Source of the DNA: Actinoplanes oryzae
GTDB lineage: Bacteria > Actinomycetota > Actinomycetes > Mycobacteriales > Micromonosporaceae
NCBI RefSeq assembly: GCF_030757795.1
Contig: NZ_JAUQWH010000031.1
Coordinates: 1 to 64,000 of the forward strand
Direction of reading: 5' to 3'
DNA length: 64,000 nucleotides
The notes below the pieces were generated by a model that was not told where the DNA came from, made no database searches, and saw nothing but the letters and a program-made list of their open reading frames with translations. A program made the translations under genes and the position numbers. Positions 16,629-23,173 of this stretch are shown here, piece by piece. Each line of letters opens with the position of its first letter. The stretch's first letter is position 1.

Positions 16629-17216
16629 ATGGACGGCTTTCTCGTCGCCCTCGGCGTCAGCTTCGCCGTGATCTTCGTCGCCGAGCTCGGCGACAAGTCA
16701 CAGCTCATGGCGCTGACCTTCGCCACCCGCTTCAAGACCGTGCCGGTGCTGATCGGCATCACGGTCGCCACGGCCGTCGTACACCTGGTGTCCGTGGGCG
16801 TGGGTTACGGCCTCGGCGTCGCCCTGCCCACCGGCTGGATCTCGCTGATCGCGGCCGTCGCCTTCCTCGCCTTCGGCGCCTGGACCCTGCGCGGCGACAA
16901 GCTGACCGACGAGGAGAAGACCAAGGCCGAGCGCAGCACCGGCTCGGCGATCCTGGCCGTGGGCGGCGCCTTCTTCCTGGCCGAACTGGGCGACAAGACC
17001 ATGCTTGCCACGATCACGCTGGCCACCCAGTACGGCTGGTTCGGCACCTGGCTGGGCTCCACGATCGGCATGGTGGCCGCCGACGCGCTCGCCATCCTCG
17101 TGGGCCGGCTGCTCGGGCGCCACCTGCCCGAGAAGGCCATCCGGTACGGCGCCGCGGCGCTCTTCGTGATCTTCGGCGTCTGGCTCCTCGTCGAAGCCCT
17201 CATCGAGCTCACGTGA
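16629..17216 (+). CDS. GDT1/TMEM165 (UPF0016) family manganese exporter
   Basis: A 195-residue inner-membrane protein with six predicted helices arranged as two repeats, each with the E-x-G-D-K/R signature: AELGDKSQLMALTFA near residue 20 and AELGDKTMLATITLA near residue 120. These Asp/Glu residues form the cation path in GDT1 proteins, which move Mn2+ (or Ca2+) against protons. The upstream yybP-ykoY riboswitch strongly supports Mn2+ export. The ATG at 16629 follows GGGAG by 10 nt. Confidence 0.92.
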   Translation: MDGFLVALGVSFAVIFVAELGDKSQLMALTFATRFKTVPVLIGITVATAVVHLVSVGVGYGLGVALPTGWISLIAAVAFLAFGAWTLRGDKLTDEEKTKAERSTGSAILAVGGAFFLAELGDKTMLATITLATQYGWFGTWLGSTIGMVAADALAILVGRLLGRHLPEKAIRYGAAALFVIFGVWLLVEALIELT

Positions 17217-17236
17217 TCAGGCCCTAAGGTGCTCCC

Positions 17237-18202
17237 ATGACCCTGCAGTACCGCGCCGTGTTCGACGCCGTCGTGACCTTCAGCAACGGCGGCAGCCTCC
17301 AGACCCAGGGCTTCCGGGTCGACGTGCCGCACGCCGACGTGACCGAGCACGAGATTGCGACGATCTTCGTGACGGCCTGCCGGCTCCTCATGGTGGGCGG
17401 CGTCGAGCTGTCGAACGTGCGGGTCTTCGCCGAGCCGCACCTGGGCACCCCGGGCGGGCCGTGGGATGTGCGGGACCGGCGGCGCTGGGTCGAGCTGAGC
17501 CACGTGATCAGCGCGGGGATGACGACGTATCCGGGGCTGCCCGCCCCGGTCGTCACCCCGCACCTGACCCGGGAGGACTCCCGGGCGAGCTATGCCGAGG
17601 GCACCGAGTTCGGGATGGACGTCATCACGATGATCGGCAACACCGGCACCTACCTCGACAGCCCCTTCCACCGGTACGCGGACGGCACCGACCTGGCCGG
17701 GATCCCGCTCGAGCGGCTGGCGGACCTGCCGGCGGTCGTCGTGCGCCACGTGGGCGGCGGCCGACGGGCCGTGGATGCGCCCGACCTGGAGAATCTGCAG
17801 GTCGCGGGGCATGCGGTGCTGCTGCACACCGGCGGGGACAGGCACTGGGCCACCCCGGCGTACGCGGAGGACGCCCCCTTCCTCACGGAGGCCGGCGCGC
17901 GCCTGCTGGTGGACCGGGGCGCCGCGCTCGTCGGCATCGACTCGGTCAACATCGACGACACCTCGCCGGCCTCGGGCGGCGCACGGCCGGCCCACACGCT
18001 GCTGCTGGCCGCCGGCATCCCGATCGTCGAGCACCTGACCGGCCTGGCGGACCTGCCGCCGACCGGTGCCCGGTTCACGGCGGCGCCGCCCCGGGTCGCG
18101 GCGTTCGGCACGTTCCCCGTCCGGGCCTACGCCTCGGTGCCCGACCCGGAGCCGCACGACCACACCCGGTCCGGCGGCCGGCAACCCGCCCCGGCCGAGT
18201 GA
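17237..18202 (+). CDS. Cyclase/kynurenine-formamidase-family metal hydrolase with N-terminal extension
   Basis: A 321-residue protein. Residues from about 80 on form a cyclase-family (Pfam Cyclase) domain, normally a metal-dependent amidase or hydrolase with the motif H-x-G-T-H-x-D-x-P-x-H. Here the motif is GNTGTYLDSPFHRYADG, so two of the usual metal-binding His are Asn and Tyr, while the Asp and last His remain. An additional N-terminal domain of about 75 residues (VVTFSNGGSLQTQGFRVDVP) is not part of the usual family. The substrate is unknown. It lies 20 bp after the Mn exporter and may be co-transcribed with it. Confidence 0.75.
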   Translation: MTLQYRAVFDAVVTFSNGGSLQTQGFRVDVPHADVTEHEIATIFVTACRLLMVGGVELSNVRVFAEPHLGTPGGPWDVRDRRRWVELSHVISAGMTTYPGLPAPVVTPHLTREDSRASYAEGTEFGMDVITMIGNTGTYLDSPFHRYADGTDLAGIPLERLADLPAVVVRHVGGGRRAVDAPDLENLQVAGHAVLLHTGGDRHWATPAYAEDAPFLTEAGARLLVDRGAALVGIDSVNIDDTSPASGGARPAHTLLLAAGIPIVEHLTGLADLPPTGARFTAAPPRVAAFGTFPVRAYASVPDPEPHDHTRSGGRQPAPAE

Positions 18203-18241
18203 TCATCAGCGTGAACTCCTCGGATTTCGGCCCGGCCCGCC

Positions 18242-18268
18242 GAAGATGACCTGGTGACCTTCATCTTC
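18242..18268. promoter_or_regulatory. Inverted repeat upstream of TPR gene
   Basis: GAAGATGA (18242-18249) and TCATCTTC (18261-18268) are perfect 8-bp arms separated by 11 bp, located 20 bp before the TPR gene start. It is AT-rich relative to its surroundings. It could be an operator or a terminator of the cyclase gene; I cannot tell which. Confidence 0.4.
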
Positions 18269-18288
18269 CGCGAGGCCGGGGAGCGCCG

Positions 18289-19002
18289 ATGACCGACGTT
18301 CACGCAGCCATGGCGCCCGGTGGCCCGCGGATCGGGTCGCCGGGGCTGAGCACGCCCACCGAGATCGGCATCGCCCGGGCCGCCGCGCTGTTCGAGCGGG
18401 TCGATCCGGCCGCCGCCGCGCAGCACCTGGAGCCGATCCTCGCCGCCGACCCGCGGAGCGCCACCGGCTGGATCCTGCTGGCCCGCATCCGGCTGGCGCT
18501 GGACGAGGTCGACAAGGCGCTCGACGCCGCCAACCGCGCGATCGAGCTGGCGCCCGAGGACCCCCGCCCGCTCGCGATCGCGAGCCGCGCGTTCACGCTG
18601 CAGGGCCGGCACGAGGACGCCGTCACCATGGCGTACCGCGCGGTCATCGTCGAGCCGAGGAACCCGCTGTGGCACGACCGCGTGGCCTGGGCGCTGCTCG
18701 CCGCCGACCGCCAGTACGCGGACGCCGAGCAGGCCGCCCGGACCGCTGTGGGGCTGGAGCCCAACGAGGCGCACTACTACTTCACGCACGGCGTGACGCT
18801 CAACGCGCTCGGCCACACCGACCAGGCGCGCCAGGCACTGCTTGTGTCGCTGCAGCTGGAGCCGGAGAACCCCGTCGCCCAGCACCGGCTCGCGCTGCTC
18901 AACGGCGAGGCAGCCCCGGCCCCGGAGAAGAAGAAGCGGGGCTGGAAGCTGTTCGGGAAGAAGTCCGGGGATCCCGCGCGTCCGGAGGAGTTCCTGCCCT
19001 GA
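18289..19002 (+). CDS. Tetratricopeptide-repeat protein
   Basis: A 237-residue soluble protein made mainly of TPR units between about residues 25 and 205, with typical spacing of A/G and Pro residues (ALDAANRAIELAPEDPRPLA; AEQAARTAVGLEPNEAHYY; ARQALLVSLQLEPENPVAQ). TPRs mediate protein-protein contacts; no enzymatic domain is present. The C-terminus is Lys-rich (EKKKRGWKLFGKK). GGGGAG precedes the ATG by 6 nt. Its last 104 bp overlap the convergent YbhN-type gene, an unusually long convergent overlap. Confidence 0.85.
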   Translation: MTDVHAAMAPGGPRIGSPGLSTPTEIGIARAAALFERVDPAAAAQHLEPILAADPRSATGWILLARIRLALDEVDKALDAANRAIELAPEDPRPLAIASRAFTLQGRHEDAVTMAYRAVIVEPRNPLWHDRVAWALLAADRQYADAEQAARTAVGLEPNEAHYYFTHGVTLNALGHTDQARQALLVSLQLEPENPVAQHRLALLNGEAAPAPEKKKRGWKLFGKKSGDPARPEEFLP

Positions 19003-19972
19003 ACCGCAGGGCCAGCCAGACCAGCCAGCCCAGCCCGATGACGAAGGCCAGGCTGATCAGCCGGTAGAGCACCACGACCGCGACCGCGGAACTCATGCCC
19101 AGGCCGCCGGCGACCAGGCCGAGGATGAGCGCGCCGTCGACCACGCCCAGCCCGCCGGGCACGATCGGCACGCTCGCCGCCGCCATGCCCGCGCAGTAGG
19201 CGATCACGAGCTGCACCGGATGGATCCCGGTCGCGTCCAGGGCGATGCAGCACATCCAGAGGCACAGGGCGTCGAGCAGCCAGTTCGCGACGGCGAGCAG
19301 GCCGGCGTATGCGAAAGAAGCGGGCCGGATCCGCACCGAGCGCAACTGGTCGATCATGCCGGTGAGGGTGGCGTGACCGGTGTCGGCGGGCCGGCGCCGC
19401 AGCCGGTTGACGCCGCGGAGCAGGGCGCGGGACGGGGTCACCAGCCACTGCGGGTGCTGGGCCACGAGCCGCACCGCGATCGCCACGACCAGCGCCCCGG
19501 CCGCGTAGCCCAGCAGCGTGTGCCAGCTGCCGGTGCTGCGCGTCAGGATGCCGAAGACCGCGCCGATGACGACCAAGGCGCCTGCCGACAGCACCCCGCT
19601 CAGGGCGATGCACCACGACGCGACCGCCGCCGAGGCGCCGAAGCCGCGCAGGTGCTTGAAGCTGTAGGCGGTCGAGAACACCGGGCCGCCGGGCAGGGTC
19701 ACGCTCAGGGAGTGCGCCGCCCACGCGAGGGCCACGTGCTTCTTGATGCCCGTGTCGGTGCCGGCGCCGCGGAGCAGGGCGCGCTGCATCCGGGCGTACG
19801 TGCCCATGGACGCGACCTCGGCGACCAGGCCGCCGGCGACCCAGTTCCAGTGCGGCGTGCGCAGCTCGTGCAGCGCCCCGGTCAGCGAGTCCCAGCCCAG
19901 GACGAGCTCCACGACCAGGATCGCAACGACGGCCACGACCAGCATCGGGCCGCGCCGCCACGAGGAGGCCAC
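18899..19972 (-). CDS. YbhN/LPG-synthase-TM (UPF0104) family membrane protein
   Basis: A 357-residue membrane protein with about eight helices and the family motif PGGLGVVDGALI near residue 275, as in the flippase domain of lysylphosphatidylglycerol synthases and the stand-alone YbhN proteins. No aminoacyl-transferase domain is attached. It probably moves or modifies a lipid. The Pro/Ser-rich tail of about 30 residues lies in the part that overlaps the TPR gene and may be dispensable. It is divergent from the PTS operon. Confidence 0.8.
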   Translation of the reverse strand: MASSWRRGPMLVVAVVAILVVELVLGWDSLTGALHELRTPHWNWVAGGLVAEVASMGTYARMQRALLRGAGTDTGIKKHVALAWAAHSLSVTLPGGPVFSTAYSFKHLRGFGASAAVASWCIALSGVLSAGALVVIGAVFGILTRSTGSWHTLLGYAAGALVVAIAVRLVAQHPQWLVTPSRALLRGVNRLRRRPADTGHATLTGMIDQLRSVRIRPASFAYAGLLAVANWLLDALCLWMCCIALDATGIHPVQLVIAYCAGMAAASVPIVPGGLGVVDGALILGLVAGGLGMSSAVAVVVLYRLISLAFVIGLGWLVWLALRFRAGTPPDARDPRTSSRTASSPASSSPGPGLPRR

Positions 19973-19983
19973 CTGACCGATCG

Positions 19984-20053
19984 TCGCACCAGGTCACGGT
20001 GCGATGCAGACAGATAGACAACCTTGACAGCACGTGATCGGCGTCGGTACAAA
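19984..20053 (+). promoter_or_regulatory. PTS operon promoter and candidate operator
   Basis: TTGACA (20024-20029) and TACAAA (20048-20053) with an 18-bp spacer form the best promoter-like sequence in the region, 25 bp before the EIIC start. Upstream lies a perfect inverted repeat TCGCACC-N7-GGTGCGA (19984-20004), a candidate operator or part of the divergent gene's promoter. Confidence 0.55.
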
Positions 20054-20078
20054 CACATCCACCGAAAGGAGCCGCGCC

Positions 20079-21146
20079 GTGGCGGAGCTGTATGCGCCCC
20101 CTGACCAGGGCGCCGGGATCAAGGCGCGAGTCCAGCGCTTCGGCGGACACCTCTCCGGCATGGTCATGCCCAACATCGCGGCGTTCATCGCGTGGGGCCT
20201 GATCACCGCCCTGTTCTTCGAGCACGGCTGGCTGCCCGACGAGCGGTTCGCCGCCCTCATCGACCCCATGTCGCACGTGCTGCTGCCGGTCCTGATCGGA
20301 TACACCGGTGGCCGCATGGTGCACGGGCAGCGCGGCGCCGTGGCGGGGGCGGTCGCCACGATGGGCCTGGTCGTCGGCGCGGACACCCCCATGTTCTTCG
20401 GCGCCATGCTGGTCGGGCCGCTGGCCGCGTACCTGGTCAAGCAGGTCGACGCCCTGCTGGCCGACCGGATCCGGCCCGGCTTCGAGATGCTGGTCGACAA
20501 CTTCACCGCCGGCATCACCGGTGCGGCGGTCGCCCTGGCCGGGGTGGTCGCGATCGGCCCGGTCGTGCGGATCTTCACCGACGCGGCGGGCGCCGGCGTC
20601 CGGTTCCTCGTCGAGCACAGCCTGCTGCCCGCGGCGGCGCTGCTGATCGAGCCCGCCAAGGTGCTCTTCCTCAACAACGCGGTGAACCACGGCGTGCTCG
20701 GGCCGCTGGGCATCGCCGAGGCGTCGGACAGCGGCAAGTCGATCCTGTTCATGCTGGAGACCAACCCCGGCCCCGGGCTGGGCATCCTGCTCGCCTACCT
20801 GCTCTTCGGCCCGCCGGCGCTGCGCCCGAGCGTGCCCGCCGCCACCGCCATCCAGTTCCTCGGCGGCATCCACGAGATCTACTTCCCGTACGTGCTGATG
20901 AAGCCCACGATGATCCTCGCCGCCATCGCCGGGGGCGCCGCGGGCATCGTGACGTTCATGGTGACCGGGGTGGGCCTGATCGCCACCCCCTCGCCGGGCA
21001 GCATCTTCGCCTACCTCGCCGAGACCCCGCGCGGCGACTACTTCGGGGTGCTCGCCGGGGTCGTCGTGGCCGCCGGCGTCTCGTTCGTGGTCGGCTCCCT
21101 GCTGCTCGGCTTCGGCCGGCTGACCCGCGGCGACGAGGACCTCTGA
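20079..21146 (+). CDS. PTS system mannitol-type EIIC component
   Basis: A 355-residue membrane permease of the mannitol (MtlA/CmtA) EIIC family, first gene of the PTS operon. Family motifs include GTMGLVVGADTPMFFGAM-like and the substrate-site loops NNAVNHGVLGP and GGIHEIYFPYVLMKP. It carries and phosphorylates a polyol, most likely mannitol or a related hexitol. The start GTG 20079 follows AAGGAG at 7 nt. No EIIA or EIIB is fused; both are separate genes downstream. Confidence 0.92.
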   Translation: MAELYAPPDQGAGIKARVQRFGGHLSGMVMPNIAAFIAWGLITALFFEHGWLPDERFAALIDPMSHVLLPVLIGYTGGRMVHGQRGAVAGAVATMGLVVGADTPMFFGAMLVGPLAAYLVKQVDALLADRIRPGFEMLVDNFTAGITGAAVALAGVVAIGPVVRIFTDAAGAGVRFLVEHSLLPAAALLIEPAKVLFLNNAVNHGVLGPLGIAEASDSGKSILFMLETNPGPGLGILLAYLLFGPPALRPSVPAATAIQFLGGIHEIYFPYVLMKPTMILAAIAGGAAGIVTFMVTGVGLIATPSPGSIFAYLAETPRGDYFGVLAGVVVAAGVSFVVGSLLLGFGRLTRGDEDL

Positions 21147-21147
21147 G

Positions 21148-21483
21148 ATGGACGGCATCCCGCGCGACGGCATCCCCGGCGGCAGCATCCGCAAGGTCGT
21201 CGTGGCCTGCGACGCCGGCATGGGCAGCAGCGTCCTGCTCGCCGGGCAGCTCCGGCGCGAGCTGCGCAACCTGCCGGTGACCGTCGAGCACCACCCGGTC
21301 GCCGCCATCCCGGCCGACGCCGACGTGATCCTCTGCCAGCTCGGCCTCGCCGCCCGGGCCCGCGCCGTCGCGCCCGGCAAGGTCGTCGTCGGCTTCCGGC
21401 TCTTCCTCGGCGACCCCGCGGTGGCCCGGGTCGTCGCGGCCGTCAAGTCGGGCGGCGTCGTCCTCGGTACGCCGGGGAGCTGA
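21148..21483 (+). CDS. PTS system mannitol-type EIIB component
   Basis: A 111-residue cytoplasmic EIIB. The phosphocysteine lies in the P-loop-like VVACDAGMGSSVLLA near residue 21, typical of mannitol/lactose-class EIIB. It accepts phosphate from EIIA and passes it to the sugar in EIIC. It starts 1 bp after the EIIC stop, so the two are coupled. Confidence 0.92.
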   Translation: MDGIPRDGIPGGSIRKVVVACDAGMGSSVLLAGQLRRELRNLPVTVEHHPVAAIPADADVILCQLGLAARARAVAPGKVVVGFRLFLGDPAVARVVAAVKSGGVVLGTPGS

Positions 21484-21485
21484 CC

Positions 21486-22232
21486 GTGCTCGGCTCCATG
21501 CCGACGGACCACGTCGTCACCATGCTCCGCGCCGCCCCGCCGCACCGGGCCGTGAACGCGCTGCTCGCCATGCCCCGCGACCGGATCGAACGGCTGCTCG
21601 GCGCGATGGACGGCCGGCTCATCGCCCGGCTGCTGACCGCCGCCGACCCCGCCCGCCGGGCCGCGCTGGCCGGGCACCTCGGCGACGCCCGGCTGGGCGG
21701 GGAGCTCGCGTTGCTGCCCCCGGCCGAGGCGGCGGCGGTGCTGGCCGTGCTCCCGGATCAGCGGGCGGTCCCGCTGCTCGGCCGGCTCGGCGCCGATCAG
21801 CTCGGCGAGGTGCTCGAGGCCATGCCCGCCGCCGCCCGGGAGCGGCTGGAGGCGGCGCTCGATCCGCAGCGCGGGCCCGAGCTGCGCCGGGTGGCGTACG
21901 AAAAACGGGTGATCGAGACCCTGCGCCGCACCGGCGCCGGCCTGCAATGGGTGCCCGGCGAGGCGGGCAGCCACCTGCTCACCCGGGCCCTGCACCGGCT
22001 CTTCGGCGTCTCGATCTGTCACGTGGAGGTGCCGGTGCTGCCGGTCATGGCGCTGGACGCCGCCCGCCAAGCGTTCGCCGGGCACGGGGTGCGCGGCCTG
22101 CTCGTGGTCACGAACGCGGGGGCCGGTGGGCACACCGTGGCGGCCGGTGGGGCACCGGCTCTGGTGGTGACCTGGAATCCCGGCGACAATGACGGCGTGC
22201 TGGGACGCTCGCTCGTGAGGCTGGCCGGATGA
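21486..22232 (+). CDS. Unknown PTS-operon protein with MgtE-N-like repeats
   Basis: A 248-residue soluble protein inserted between EIIB and EIIA. Residues about 5-125 look like the superhelical repeats of the MgtE intracellular N domain (DRIERLLGAMDGRLIARLL; AVPLLGRLGADQLGEVLEAM), followed by a globular domain of about 120 residues that I do not recognise (LLVVTNAG; PALVVTWNPGDNDGVLG). There is no membrane part, so it is not a Mg transporter. It starts at a GTG 2 nt after the EIIB stop and its stop overlaps the EIIA ATG (ATGA), so it is firmly part of the operon. A regulatory or scaffold role in the PTS is possible but unproven. Confidence 0.7.
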   Translation: MLGSMPTDHVVTMLRAAPPHRAVNALLAMPRDRIERLLGAMDGRLIARLLTAADPARRAALAGHLGDARLGGELALLPPAEAAAVLAVLPDQRAVPLLGRLGADQLGEVLEAMPAAARERLEAALDPQRGPELRRVAYEKRVIETLRRTGAGLQWVPGEAGSHLLTRALHRLFGVSICHVEVPVLPVMALDAARQAFAGHGVRGLLVVTNAGAGGHTVAAGGAPALVVTWNPGDNDGVLGRSLVRLAG

Positions 22233-22678
22233 CCACGAACGTCCGGCCGGTCCTCGAGCCGTGCGGTGTCCGCGTGCACGAGACCGCGGCAAGCCGGGAA
22301 GCCGCCGTCCACCGCTGCGCCGACGTCCTGGAGGAGATCGGCGCGGTCCATCCGTCCTATCGCGACGCGATGCTCGACCGCGAGTGGGCGATGTCCACCT
22401 ATGTCGGTGAGGGCGTCGCGATCCCACACGGCCTCGACATGTCCCGGGCGCTGGTGCGGCGCGACTCGCTGGCGGTGCTGCGCTTCCCGGAAGGCGTGTC
22501 CTGGGACGGCGAGACCGTCCGGGTGTGCGTCGCGATCGCCGCCCGCGGCGACGGCCACGTGGCCCTGCTGGCGGCGCTCGGCCGGATCCTGCTCGACCCG
22601 GGCCGGGCCCGGGCCCTGCGCGAGTCCGCCGACCCGGAGGAAATCGTGGCGATGCTGCACCTGGACGACGAGCCATGA
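22229..22678 (+). CDS. PTS system mannitol/fructose-type EIIA component
   Basis: A 149-residue EIIA domain protein. The phosphorylated His is in GVAIPHGLD near residue 70, with the family context DREWAMSTYVGEGVAIPHG. It relays phosphate from HPr to EIIB. Its ATG overlaps the previous stop and its stop overlaps the HPr ATG (ATGA at both ends). Confidence 0.92.
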   Translation: MTTNVRPVLEPCGVRVHETAASREAAVHRCADVLEEIGAVHPSYRDAMLDREWAMSTYVGEGVAIPHGLDMSRALVRRDSLAVLRFPEGVSWDGETVRVCVAIAARGDGHVALLAALGRILLDPGRARALRESADPEEIVAMLHLDDEP

Positions 22679-22947
22679 TCCGGACAGTGCTGCTCGCCGG
22701 GCGGGCCGGGCTGCACCTGCGGGTCGCCGCCCGCATCGCCGAGGCCGCGGCCCGGCTGCCCACGCCGGTCACCGTGCGGACGCAGGACCGGGCCGCCGTG
22801 CCGGCCGACAGCACGCTGGCGCTGGTCAGCCTGGGTGCGCTCTGCGGGAGCGAGCTGATCCTGGAGGCGTACGGGCCATTCGCCCCGGGGGCGCTGACCG
22901 AGCTCGCCGACCTCTTCGCCACCGACCTGGACGCCGCCGATGCCTGA
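22675..22947 (+). CDS. ptsH: HPr-like PTS phosphocarrier protein
   Basis: A 90-residue HPr. The active-site His14 is in AGRAGLHLRVAARIA. In most HPr proteins the sequence is G-L-H-A-R-P-A; here Pro after Arg is replaced by Val, which is unusual. A Gram-positive regulatory Ser46 motif is not obvious. It begins in an ATGA overlap with EIIA, and its last codons contain the ATG of the following repeat ORF (ATGCCTGA). This suggests a private HPr for the single operon. Confidence 0.85.
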   Translation: MIRTVLLAGRAGLHLRVAARIAEAAARLPTPVTVRTQDRAAVPADSTLALVSLGALCGSELILEAYGPFAPGALTELADLFATDLDAADA

Positions 22948-23172
22948 GCTGTTCCCGGGCGGGGCGCCGCCGATGCGTGGGCTGCTCCCGCGTGGGATGC
23001 CGTCGATGCGTGAGCTGTTCGCGGGCAGGGCGCCGTCGATGCGTGGGCTGTTCGCGGGCGGGGTGTCGTCGATGCGTGGGCTGTTCGTGGGCGGGACGCC
23101 GTCGATGCTCGGCCTGCTTGGCGGGCGGGGCGCTGCTGATGCGTGGCCGGCTTCGCGGACGGGGCGCTGCTG
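22940..23172 (+). repeat. Seven 33/34-bp tandem repeats copying the EI start region
   Basis: ATG-headed units begin at 22940, 22973, 23006, 23039, 23072, 23105 and 23139; the EI gene itself begins with the eighth copy at 23173. The first five units are 33 bp long, the last two 34 bp. Unit 1 (ATGCCTGAGCTGTTC...) resembles the EI start (ATGCCTGAGCTGCTT...) most closely. Consensus elements are ATGCGTGGGCTGTTCGCGG followed by GCGGGGCGCCGTCG. Spacers are absent, so it is a direct tandem array, probably from slipped-strand duplication of the EI 5' end. Confidence 0.93.
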
Positions 23173-23173
23173 A
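22940..23173 (+). CDS. Repeat-encoded 77-residue bridging ORF between HPr and EI
   Basis: The tandem repeat is open in one frame and encodes 11-residue units (MRGLFAGGVSS, MRELFAGRAPS, MRGLFVGGTPS). Its ATG lies inside the HPr stop region (ATGCCTGA, 8-bp overlap) and its TGA overlaps the EI ATG (TGATG). It would therefore carry ribosomes from HPr to EI. Whether the peptide has any function is doubtful; a translational bridge is the simplest reading. No homology is expected. Confidence 0.4.
   Translation: MPELFPGGAPPMRGLLPRGMPSMRELFAGRAPSMRGLFAGGVSSMRGLFVGGTPSMLGLLGGRGAADAWPASRTGRC

Noticed and set aside
22940-23172. CRISPR array
   Set aside because: The 33/34-bp units are directly adjacent without spacers and start with ATG copies of the EI gene; no cas genes are nearby.
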